A stretch of DNA of 64,000 nt from Hymenobacter duratus (GTDB lineage: Bacteria > Bacteroidota > Bacteroidia > Cytophagales > Hymenobacteraceae). The position numbers and the translations under genes were made by a program. Position 1 is the stretch's first letter. Each line of letters opens with the position of its first letter. The stretch lies in NCBI RefSeq assembly GCF_014698995.1, contig NZ_JACWZZ010000004.1, positions 124,001 through 188,000 on the forward strand. The letters run 5' to 3'. The notes beneath the pieces are model-generated. The model was given only the letters and a program-made list of their open reading frames with translations. It ran no database searches and had not been told where the DNA came from. Shown one piece after another: positions 9,329 to 16,525 of this stretch.

Positions 9329-9350
9329 CACCAAGTATTTACACTTGGTG
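9329..9350. promoter_or_regulatory. Perfect inverted repeat upstream of the sigma operon
   Basis: Arms CACCAAGT and ACTTGGTG are separated by 6 nt (ATTTAC), in an AT-rich 288-bp gene-free stretch (9189-9476). It could be an operator for the ECF operon or a small hairpin. No cognate regulator is evident, and no other copy was noticed in the window. Confidence 0.4.
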
Positions 9351-9476
9351 GTATATGGTAAGCCAAAGTGAATGAACCAATATAAATGCATAAAAAGACC
9401 ACTCACTTTTCAGCACATTCCGCCAGAATGCAGATAGTTGCCGAAAAGAAAGTGGCCGGATGCCGCGCCAAAAATA

Positions 9477-12400
9477 TCAGGGGCGCCAGTTGAGCAGGTA
9501 GTCGGTGGCCTGGCCGTAGTGCTGATAGGCGCCCCAGGTAGAGCCACCGCTGCTATAAATGCAGTTGCGGGCCGAGGCAATGGCTTTGCCTAGAGTTGAA
9601 GGCTGACTGCCACTCGCCTCCGGTTGGGTGCCGTCAGGAGTGGTGCTGCCGTTCATTTCCTGCGGACTAAAGCTGGAGTAATTAAGCAATGTGCCTGCCG
9701 ACTGGCCCACCAGCACCTGCGCATAGAATTCACGGGCAAAGGCCAGGGCTAGGTCGTCATTCACAGGCCAGCCGGTGCCGAGGTAGTTGCGCACGCCCCG
9801 CTCGAAAAATGCTTCTGCAATGCCCGCCAGGCTACCGTTCAGCTCTTCGGCCGCAAACGGGGTACCTTCCCGAATCACCGATGAGAAACAGGCGTTGGCA
9901 AAAACCAGCCGCGGTACGTGCCGGGCCCGGAATATCTCGCGGGCCGTCAGCACCCGGTCGCGCCCGAACACCCAGCCCTGGCGGTTGGGGTCGTCGGGAG
10001 TAAAAATACCGTGGCCGGCGAAGTGAATCACGTCGAAGCTACCGTTGAGAATCAGCGCCATGATTTCCAGGAAATCACACTCGGCCTCGCCAATTCGCTC
10101 CACCACATCCAGCTTAATGGTGGCCGCGTGGGCCGGTTGTAGCCGGTTCAGAAATGCTTTGATGGTGCTGAGCATTTCCACTACGGCCCGGCCTTCGCGG
10201 CGGGCTCCAGGTAGCTGTAGCTCCGGCTCCGGCGCAGGATCCGCAATGACGAGCACGCGCAGGCTGCGGTTGCGGGGCGGCGGAATGCCGGGCTTGGGTG
10301 AAAGCATGGTCCGGAACTGGCGGGCCAGCTGTAACTGCCGGCTCAGGGAGCGGCGGGCGCCGGGCGTCCGGCCCTCGTTGGCCATGCGGTTCTGCAACTG
10401 CGCGAAACAGGCCATTTCCCAGGGCAGGCTGGCTGTGCTGCGGTCCAGCACAAACGTGAGCGGCTCGGCAAAATAGTCCTGAAAGTCCAGCGGAAACAGC
10501 AGCGTCGACATCAGCTCGCCGTAGGTTTCCTGCTCCCGCAGCATCACGGCATCCATGAGCCGGCCGGGCAGCGTGCTCGGGAAGTAAGGCTGCACGTCCA
10601 GCTCCCGCACCGGTATCACGGCGCCGTCTATCAGGGCCGTGAAGCGGTAGCGCGTGCCGTCCCGCTCAATGGTGATGCGCGGGCCCCGGTCAGGCTTGGG
10701 CAGGTCGCCGGGCAGGCTCGGTTTGGGTGCATCCGGGGGCGGGGTGGTGAAGTTGTCGGCGCGGCATTCGTCTTTCCGAAACAGCAGGTCCAGCCCATCC
10801 ACTAGGTCGCGGTTGGTGGCGGCCGTCCGGCTGAAAAACTCCACCTGCCGGTCGAATTGGGCTTTGTCGCGCGCAATAAGGGTAATGTCGAGGGCCAGCG
10901 GCCCCGAGCCGTTGGTGGGGCCGCAGCGGTCCAGCCCTTCCGCCACACCCTGCAGAAAGCTCACCAGCGCGCCTTCCTCACTCAGGCCACCACGCCCTTC
11001 GCGCCCACGGGTGCCCAGCACTACGGCCGCGAACCGCAGTATTCCCAGGGAGGCCGCCGTGAAACTGGCGTTGCTCATCAGAAAACGTAGGTCGTGGTGG
11101 GAATAATAGCCTTCCTCGCCCATGCCCAGCAGCAGCAGCGCGCGGGCCTTCACGCCCACCGATCCGGCCGCGCCGGCAGGACGGGGCAGGTAAAACACCT
11201 TGCCCAGCTCAGCGCTGAGCAGGCCCTGATCTACGGCCCGCCGAATCCAGGAATCCAGCGCCCGGTCCAGGTCCAGGAGGCGGTTGGTGAGCGGCGCACC
11301 CACGTAGCGGCCCACCAGCAGCAGGTCCGTATCTACCTGCCGGATATCCTGCTGCAGCACCCGTATCGTTACTTTTTTGTGGAGCTCGATGGTGCGGGTG
11401 GCATCCGAAGGCAGGTTATCGAGACGCAGGGTTGGGTTGGCCTCGCCGGCTGCGGCACGCACTAAGGCTTCTTCGGCGGCCAGATATTCGGCGGGCAACT
11501 CCTCTTTTTTCTGCTTGTTGCGGGAAGGGGCCAGGCGCTCAGCAATGGCTTCGAGTCCGGTGCCGGCCAGGTCTTCGCCAATGGGGCGGTGCCAATGCTT
11601 CTCGCGCTGCGTGAGGGTGCGCGTAATGATGGGCCGGGTCGGGAGGGTGGACGTGCGCTGGTTATACAGGATTTCGCCCACCGATTTCAGCACCAGCGGG
11701 TTGCGCAGCAGGCTGCCGTGGCTCTCATCTACATAGTACGTAGGAATGTCAGCCAGCGCATTACTGGCTGGTGCTTCGTCTGTTTCATCCGTCGCTGCCG
11801 CTGCCACCCGAAACGCCACCCGGCCGTCGCCGTGCAGCGTCTCATGAAACCGGAACTCGCCCGTCGATACCACATCCAGCCGGTGGATAGTGGGCTGGTT
11901 GCAACCCATAATGGCCACCATGCTGCCCCGGTCGAGGGAATTGGGCTGGCCGGCCAGCTTCTCGTGCAGGTGGCAGGCGCTTTCCAGCAGGTGCTTGCGC
12001 ACGGGCAGCGGCACCCAGGTACCGCGCTGGTAAAGCTCCTTGGCCACGCCCTCCAGCTGGTCGCGGGGCGGCAGCAGCTCATACGTTGCCGGAAACGAGT
12101 TGAAGATGCGCAGCACATCGGGCAGGCTGTTGTGCAGGTCCAGCTTATCGAGCCAGCGCACCAGCTTGTCGGCGCCGGTCAGGAGCTGCACGGCCCAGTA
12201 AGTGCCTTCGTTGGGCGTGCCCACCATCACGAGGCGGTTGTCCTGGGCGTTGCCGTGGGCTGGGTACCACTGGCTGGCATTCCGGCGCACAAAGCAGCGG
12301 GCCAGCAGCCCACCGGAGCCGTGCGCTACCAGCCGCAGCGGGCGTTCGGCCAGGCCACGCTGCTGCAGGAAAGCTGATAGCTCTTTGGCGCTGTGCTCCA

Positions 12401-12887
12401 GGCTCAGGCGCCAGTCATAGGCAAATACGTGTACTTCCCAGTAGCGGGCCAGCGTGAGAATGGCGCGGGCGTAGAGGCGCAGGTCGGGTCCGCCCACTGT
12501 CACCTGCGGCATCGGGTCCGGCCACTTCTCCTTGCTCCGGTCTACTTCGTGGTAGACTTTCAGCTTGTTGAGCCCGCCCGTAATAGCATCCAGGTTAAGC
12601 CAGAACGGCTTGCCATCGATATGCAGCTCGGAGCCCATAAAATCGGGCAGCACCACCACGGCCTCCCGGGGTGGCTGGCTGGTGGGCGTGTCCTGGCCGT
12701 TGGGCTTCAGCAGCTCGTTTTTCAGGATGAGGCCGCTCAGGTACTGAAACTCCTCGTCGCCGAAATACTGCCGCAACTGGTATTCCTGGGGAAGTGGCGG
12801 GCTGGTCTGGGCTTGGTTGTGGGCCACCACCTGGCACAGGTCGAGCAGCGGCTGCGGCCACAGCGGATGGATGGGAGAGGTGCTCAT
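9477..12887 (-). CDS. Lipase-like alpha/beta hydrolase fused to a C-terminal CHAT (caspase-fold) protease
   Basis: The protein has 1136 residues from the ATG at 12887; a start 12 codons upstream is possible but lacks support. Residues ~50-400 resemble a PGAP1/LCAT-like alpha/beta hydrolase (VVLPDFMGSEL, VFAYDWRLSLE, LVAHGSGGLLAR, MVGTPNEGTYW). In the nucleophile elbow the usual HSxGG is HGSGG, so the Ser is displaced one position to residue 191. A middle region (~500-690) is unassigned. The C-terminal ~300 residues form a CHAT domain: His959 in VIHFAGHG and Cys1000 in FANACFSS match the caspase dyad. It has no signal peptide. It lies 75 bp downstream of the metacaspase fusion gene in the same orientation. 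CHAT proteases such as TPR-CHAT/Craspase and separase relatives cleave proteins; the target here is unknown. Confidence 0.85.
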   Translation of the reverse strand: MSTSPIHPLWPQPLLDLCQVVAHNQAQTSPPLPQEYQLRQYFGDEEFQYLSGLILKNELLKPNGQDTPTSQPPREAVVVLPDFMGSELHIDGKPFWLNLDAITGGLNKLKVYHEVDRSKEKWPDPMPQVTVGGPDLRLYARAILTLARYWEVHVFAYDWRLSLEHSAKELSAFLQQRGLAERPLRLVAHGSGGLLARCFVRRNASQWYPAHGNAQDNRLVMVGTPNEGTYWAVQLLTGADKLVRWLDKLDLHNSLPDVLRIFNSFPATYELLPPRDQLEGVAKELYQRGTWVPLPVRKHLLESACHLHEKLAGQPNSLDRGSMVAIMGCNQPTIHRLDVVSTGEFRFHETLHGDGRVAFRVAAAATDETDEAPASNALADIPTYYVDESHGSLLRNPLVLKSVGEILYNQRTSTLPTRPIITRTLTQREKHWHRPIGEDLAGTGLEAIAERLAPSRNKQKKEELPAEYLAAEEALVRAAAGEANPTLRLDNLPSDATRTIELHKKVTIRVLQQDIRQVDTDLLLVGRYVGAPLTNRLLDLDRALDSWIRRAVDQGLLSAELGKVFYLPRPAGAAGSVGVKARALLLLGMGEEGYYSHHDLRFLMSNASFTAASLGILRFAAVVLGTRGREGRGGLSEEGALVSFLQGVAEGLDRCGPTNGSGPLALDITLIARDKAQFDRQVEFFSRTAATNRDLVDGLDLLFRKDECRADNFTTPPPDAPKPSLPGDLPKPDRGPRITIERDGTRYRFTALIDGAVIPVRELDVQPYFPSTLPGRLMDAVMLREQETYGELMSTLLFPLDFQDYFAEPLTFVLDRSTASLPWEMACFAQLQNRMANEGRTPGARRSLSRQLQLARQFRTMLSPKPGIPPPRNRSLRVLVIADPAPEPELQLPGARREGRAVVEMLSTIKAFLNRLQPAHAATIKLDVVERIGEAECDFLEIMALILNGSFDVIHFAGHGIFTPDDPNRQGWVFGRDRVLTAREIFRARHVPRLVFANACFSSVIREGTPFAAEELNGSLAGIAEAFFERGVRNYLGTGWPVNDDLALAFAREFYAQVLVGQSAGTLLNYSSFSPQEMNGSTTPDGTQPEASGSQPSTLGKAIASARNCIYSSGGSTWGAYQHYGQATDYLLNWRP

Positions 12888-12916
12888 CGGCAGGGTAGGG
12901 CGGGTGACGACAGGCA

Positions 12917-12952
12917 CCACCATCCGGAGCCGGCTATGGCTCTGGATGGTGG
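12917..12952 (-). other. Intercistronic stem-loop between the two caspase-like genes
   Basis: Arms 12917-12925 and 12944-12952 pair perfectly (9 bp). The stem continues with 5 more pairs (27-31 with 38-42 of the same block) after one mismatch and closes on a 6-nt loop. No U-tract follows in the minus direction, so it is not a typical terminator. It may affect mRNA stability or the ratio of the two products. Confidence 0.55.
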
Positions 12953-12962
12953 CCTGGTGCGG

Positions 12963-15860
12963 TTACGCGTGTTCCGGGCGGAGGGCCTGCAGCAGCAGAA
13001 AGTTCTGGGCCTCGTCGGTGCAGTCGATGGTGGGGTGCTGCTCGTAGCCGACGTTGGCGAAGGCCGCCTCAATCTGACTCATGAACTGCCGGTGGGTGCG
13101 GCTTTCGGCGGGCGTCTGCAGTAGCGGCAGCGCAATACTTGTGAACAAGCCCTGGCCGTTCACCTCGTAGGCATACTCCGTGGCCTTGCAGGCCGTGAAA
13201 TTTACGGCCCGCAGCAGCTCCCGGCCGCCTTCCGGCTTGCCGGTGGCTGCCCGGGAGCGGGCCGCAGCTTTAGGGTGCTTGCTCAGAAAGTTCTGGCGGG
13301 CCTTGTCAGGCAGGCGCATGTAGCGTTTGCGGGCGTTGGCCGGCTGCCGCCCAAATACCGCTTTGCGGGTGTTGCTTTCCGAGTGGCAGCAATCCATAAA
13401 GCAGGTCACGTTCACGCCATCCGGAATCAGCCGGAACACGTCCCGCAGGTCGTCGTCCAGAATCAGGCCGCCGTCGTTGTAGTCGTAGGCGCACAGGGCC
13501 TCGTCCTGCGTGTCGAGCTGGTTTTCGTCGGTTCGCTCGTCGCCGTCCTGGTCGGGTACCTGCGTGCCGTGGCCGGCGTACTGCACCACCACAATGTCGC
13601 CGGCTTTGCTGGTGGTTACCAGGTCGGTGAGGCGCTCCAGAATGGCGGCGCGAGTCGCCTGGGCATTCACCAGCAGCTGCGTGCGGAAGCCCATTTTTGC
13701 CAGCGTGCCTTCCCATTGCCGGGCGTCGGCCACGCATCCCATCAGCGGTGCATCGGGGTAATTATCGATGCCAATGCACAGGGCACGCCGCCGGTTAGTA
13801 GGCGCTTTGTCATCTGCCGCCGCAGGCTCGGTATCGGGGCTGCTGGTGCTGTGGCCATTGGCATGATGGCCGTTATGGCTGTGGCCGTTGGGCGAAGCCA
13901 AGGGCACTACAGGTGTCTGAACGGCGGCCGTTTCAGCAGCAACACCCGAGACGGTACCTGCCGCGCTGGCCGCCTGTTGAAGCAGTTGCTCCTGAGCCAG
14001 CAGAAGCAGCGCTTCCGGCAGCGCCACTGGTTCGGTCCAGGGGTCGGGGAGGGCACGGGGTTTGGGGAAGGGCACAATGGTATCCTGCTCCAGCACCCGG
14101 CGCGCTACGCTTTCCATCGTGGCCGCGTCGTCGTCGAAGCCGCCGTGGGTGGTGCTGGTGCTGGAACTGCGCCCCGACGCTTCCTTGGTCTGCGACCAGA
14201 CTACCCGGGCCGCCTGGTTCGGCTGCCCGTTGAGGCCCAGCAGGCGGCGCATTTCCTCATCGTTGCGCAGCGAGCTGTCCAGCCCCAGAATGGGCGTGTC
14301 CCGCTCCGATTCGAGGGCGTAGTAGAGCAGATACAGCAGCGACTTGCGGTACACGCCGCCGCACTGGTCGTCGCGCTCCAGCGTGTCGCGCATCGTGTAC
14401 AGCGTCAGGTGGCCAGCGTTACCGCCCACCTGCCCGGCCAGCCGCTTCCGGAACTCGTCTACCCGAATGGCGGGAGCCAGTAGGTGCAGTGTCCGGAAGG
14501 CCGGCACGCCCATGTGCCAGGCCAGCGGCAGGAAATGCGCATGGAAAATAGAGCCGGCACTGTGGCCCACGGCGTGCAGCCGGATGCTGCCCTCGGCCAG
14601 GGCGGCCGTGTGGCGCCGGCAGAACGCCAGCAACTGCTGAGCTACATAGTGGCTGCCGCCACCGGGCGTGGCGGCCCACTCAGCGCTGTCTTTCATGTTT
14701 TTCCAAATGGGTCGGCCGGGGGCACGCACGGCGTTTTCCACCAGCGTGTCGGTCCAGTCCGTGACGCCGCGCGTGGCGGCGGCCCGACGGCGTTGCCCGC
14801 GCAACAAGGCGCCTAGTGTGCCCATCAGGCCCGTTTCCCACACGAAATAGATGGGGTAGATGTGGTTCTGCGTCCACCATGGAATATAGCGGGCCGCGCT
14901 GTCGAGGCCGGTACGCTCAGCTACCAGCCCGCCGTGGGCATAAAAGAGTAGCTGCAGCGGGCGGCCGGCCTGCTGGGCCTCGCGCAGGGCCTGCTCCAGC
15001 CGCCATCCAAAAATGGCATCCACATCGGCTGGTGTGGTGCTGAACTCGCCCTTATCGGAAAAGCCGCCCTGCTCCAGATTGATGACGTGGGAGCGAAGCA
15101 GCTCCACGGTAGCGGCCGGCAGCGGCGGCGGCCCGAACAGGCCCCGGCTGCCCTCAGGCTGGGTAAGAAGCGCAATTTCGCGGGCGTCCATGGTTTCCTC
15201 TTCCAGCTCGCCTTCCTCAGGCATCCGCAGCAGACTGCGGGTAGCAGTGGGTGGCAGCGTATCTGGTTCCTGGAGCAATGCCAGCAGCCCTTCGGCCACG
15301 CCGTCCGCTTCGGCCAGTATCGGCGCTTCCCGGCGGCCTAGCTTTGCCATGATGACTTTTACATCGGCCAGGGTTTTGTCGTAGTCGATGCCGGAGCCGG
15401 GGCAGGTTTTGGTCGACATTTCGCGGTGGAAGTGCAGGGCCTTGGCCGGCAGCCCGAAGCGGTGTAGAATGTGCGCTACCACGTGCAGCGCGGCCTCCCG
15501 CTGGGCACCCCCAAACGGGTCCTTGCCTTTGTCGAAGTCGCCGACCATCTCAAACATGAAAGGCCCGAGCTGGCTGTTGCCGTTGTGGCCGGAGGCGCTG
15601 GCCGGGGCTTGGTTCCAGTTGCGCCCCGTCCAGATGGAGCCGTCCTTCCCGATGGTGACGTGCTGGGCAATGTCGCTCCAGCCGTTGGTCTGGGTGTGGT
15701 AGCGCCACATGGCCTCGATGCTGGCTTCGCCCTGGTACTGGGCGTGGTTGGGCCGCCAGGTATGGTGCATGTGCACGGCATTGATGCGGCGGGTGAACGG
15801 GAACCGGTTTACCAGCGCGGTAAACTCGGCCAGCGTCAACTTTTTGAAACGGCCAGCCAT
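12963..15860 (-). CDS. Three-domain protein: N-acetylmuramoyl-L-alanine amidase, alpha/beta hydrolase and C-terminal metacaspase (peptidase C14)
   Basis: The protein has 965 residues. Residues ~20-175 are an Amidase_2 domain with the expected zinc ligands: His32 or 33 in MHHTW, His145 and Cys153 in HFHREMSTKTCPG. Residues ~250-530 hold an alpha/beta hydrolase-like domain with YAHGGLV (308-313) and a canonical GHSAG elbow (Ser434). A low-complexity linker (His/Gly/Asn-rich at 658-672) leads to a caspase-fold domain (~690-960) with ALCIGIDNYPD, His764 in YAGHGTQ and Cys825 in DCCHS, as in metacaspases, which cleave after Arg/Lys and often need calcium. There is no signal peptide, which is odd for a cell-wall amidase. 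It is the first gene of a probable two-gene operon with the CHAT protein. Activity of each domain is inferred from intact motifs; the biological role is unknown. Confidence 0.88.
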   Translation of the reverse strand: MAGRFKKLTLAEFTALVNRFPFTRRINAVHMHHTWRPNHAQYQGEASIEAMWRYHTQTNGWSDIAQHVTIGKDGSIWTGRNWNQAPASASGHNGNSQLGPFMFEMVGDFDKGKDPFGGAQREAALHVVAHILHRFGLPAKALHFHREMSTKTCPGSGIDYDKTLADVKVIMAKLGRREAPILAEADGVAEGLLALLQEPDTLPPTATRSLLRMPEEGELEEETMDAREIALLTQPEGSRGLFGPPPLPAATVELLRSHVINLEQGGFSDKGEFSTTPADVDAIFGWRLEQALREAQQAGRPLQLLFYAHGGLVAERTGLDSAARYIPWWTQNHIYPIYFVWETGLMGTLGALLRGQRRRAAATRGVTDWTDTLVENAVRAPGRPIWKNMKDSAEWAATPGGGSHYVAQQLLAFCRRHTAALAEGSIRLHAVGHSAGSIFHAHFLPLAWHMGVPAFRTLHLLAPAIRVDEFRKRLAGQVGGNAGHLTLYTMRDTLERDDQCGGVYRKSLLYLLYYALESERDTPILGLDSSLRNDEEMRRLLGLNGQPNQAARVVWSQTKEASGRSSSTSTTHGGFDDDAATMESVARRVLEQDTIVPFPKPRALPDPWTEPVALPEALLLLAQEQLLQQAASAAGTVSGVAAETAAVQTPVVPLASPNGHSHNGHHANGHSTSSPDTEPAAADDKAPTNRRRALCIGIDNYPDAPLMGCVADARQWEGTLAKMGFRTQLLVNAQATRAAILERLTDLVTTSKAGDIVVVQYAGHGTQVPDQDGDERTDENQLDTQDEALCAYDYNDGGLILDDDLRDVFRLIPDGVNVTCFMDCCHSESNTRKAVFGRQPANARKRYMRLPDKARQNFLSKHPKAAARSRAATGKPEGGRELLRAVNFTACKATEYAYEVNGQGLFTSIALPLLQTPAESRTHRQFMSQIEAAFANVGYEQHPTIDCTDEAQNFLLLQALRPEHA

Positions 15861-16021
15861 AACGAAAAGGAGTGGGATAGTGGAGAATCGAGCTACTGCA
15901 AGCTCACGTAGCGAATAGAAATATATAATTAAAATAATTCAACTAAAAATATGTACTTAAGTAATATTAAAAATAACTTATATTTTTGATTGAGTGTTGC
16001 TTTGTGGTTTCAACTCAAAAG
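15861..16021 (-). promoter_or_regulatory. AT-rich upstream region of the caspase-like gene pair
   Basis: About 100 bp around 15915-16010 are strikingly AT-rich compared with the surrounding DNA. They lie between the terminator of the CoA-binding gene and the start codon at 15860, so they probably contain the operon promoter. No clean TAnnTTTG -7 element with a correctly spaced -33 element could be assigned. Confidence 0.4.
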
Positions 16022-16052
16022 AAAAGCGGCCCCCGCTAGAGGTCCGCTTTTC
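16022..16052 (-). terminator. Terminator of the CoA-binding protein gene
   Basis: An inverted repeat AAAAGCGG/CCGCTTTT encloses a GC-rich loop; in the minus direction it is followed by a T-rich run (TTTTC, TTTTG). It lies ~28 bp after the stop codon of the 16080 gene. Confidence 0.65.
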
Positions 16053-16079
16053 CTTTGGCAATGCATACCTAGTTGGTGT

Positions 16080-16439
16080 CTAATACTGGCCTACCGAGAG
16101 CATAACCAGCGTGCAGCCTTCTTCTGTCCGGATGCCGCGCTCCTGGGCCATCCGCTCCAGTTCCGGGTTTTCGGTGCCGGGGTTGAAGATGATGCGCTTG
16201 GGCTTGAGGTCCAGAATGTAGTCGTACCAGGCGGGCTGGTTCTGGGGGCCTACGTAGAGCGTCACCGTGTCCACATCGTTGGCGGCGGGCCGGTCGAGGC
16301 GGATATCGAGCCCGCCAACCTGGCCTTTGCGGATGCCGACCGGCACTACTTCGTGGCCGTGGCGCTGCAGCCGGTGCACTGCTTGGTAGGAATAGCGGGA
16401 CGGGTTGTCACTCGCGCCGAGAACTAAGGTCTTTTTCAT
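16080..16439 (-). CDS. CoA-binding protein (YccU/CoA_binding_2 family)
   Basis: The small Rossmann-fold protein has 119 residues and starts MKKTLVLGASDNPSRYSYQA, with the glycine-poor nucleotide-binding turn of the CoA_binding_2 family. Other family features are VDTVTLYVGPQNQPAWYDY and IIFNPGTENPELERMAQERG, and the conserved Glu-Gly-Cys-Thr near the end. Members bind coenzyme A, possibly as a thiol-disulphide partner; the physiological role is poorly known. It is flanked by the FAD dehydrogenase upstream (87-bp gap) and may be co-transcribed with it. The start gives the usual family length of ~120 residues. Confidence 0.88.
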   Translation of the reverse strand: MKKTLVLGASDNPSRYSYQAVHRLQRHGHEVVPVGIRKGQVGGLDIRLDRPAANDVDTVTLYVGPQNQPAWYDYILDLKPKRIIFNPGTENPELERMAQERGIRTEEGCTLVMLSVGQY

Positions 16440-16525
16440 GGGAGTTGCAGTAAGAGCATCGTCCTAAAGACTGCCAAGCAGGTTTGCTGCGCTGCCGGAC
16501 GACGCGGTTCGTCGCCTTTTAACGG

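Noticed and set aside
9185..9406. 73-codon frame upstream of the sigma gene
   Set aside because: It ends on the sigma start, has no conserved features and lies in the AT-rich leader.
13275..14483. Long plus-strand open frame inside the metacaspase fusion gene
   Set aside because: Antisense shadow; the minus-strand frame has clear amidase, hydrolase and metacaspase motifs.
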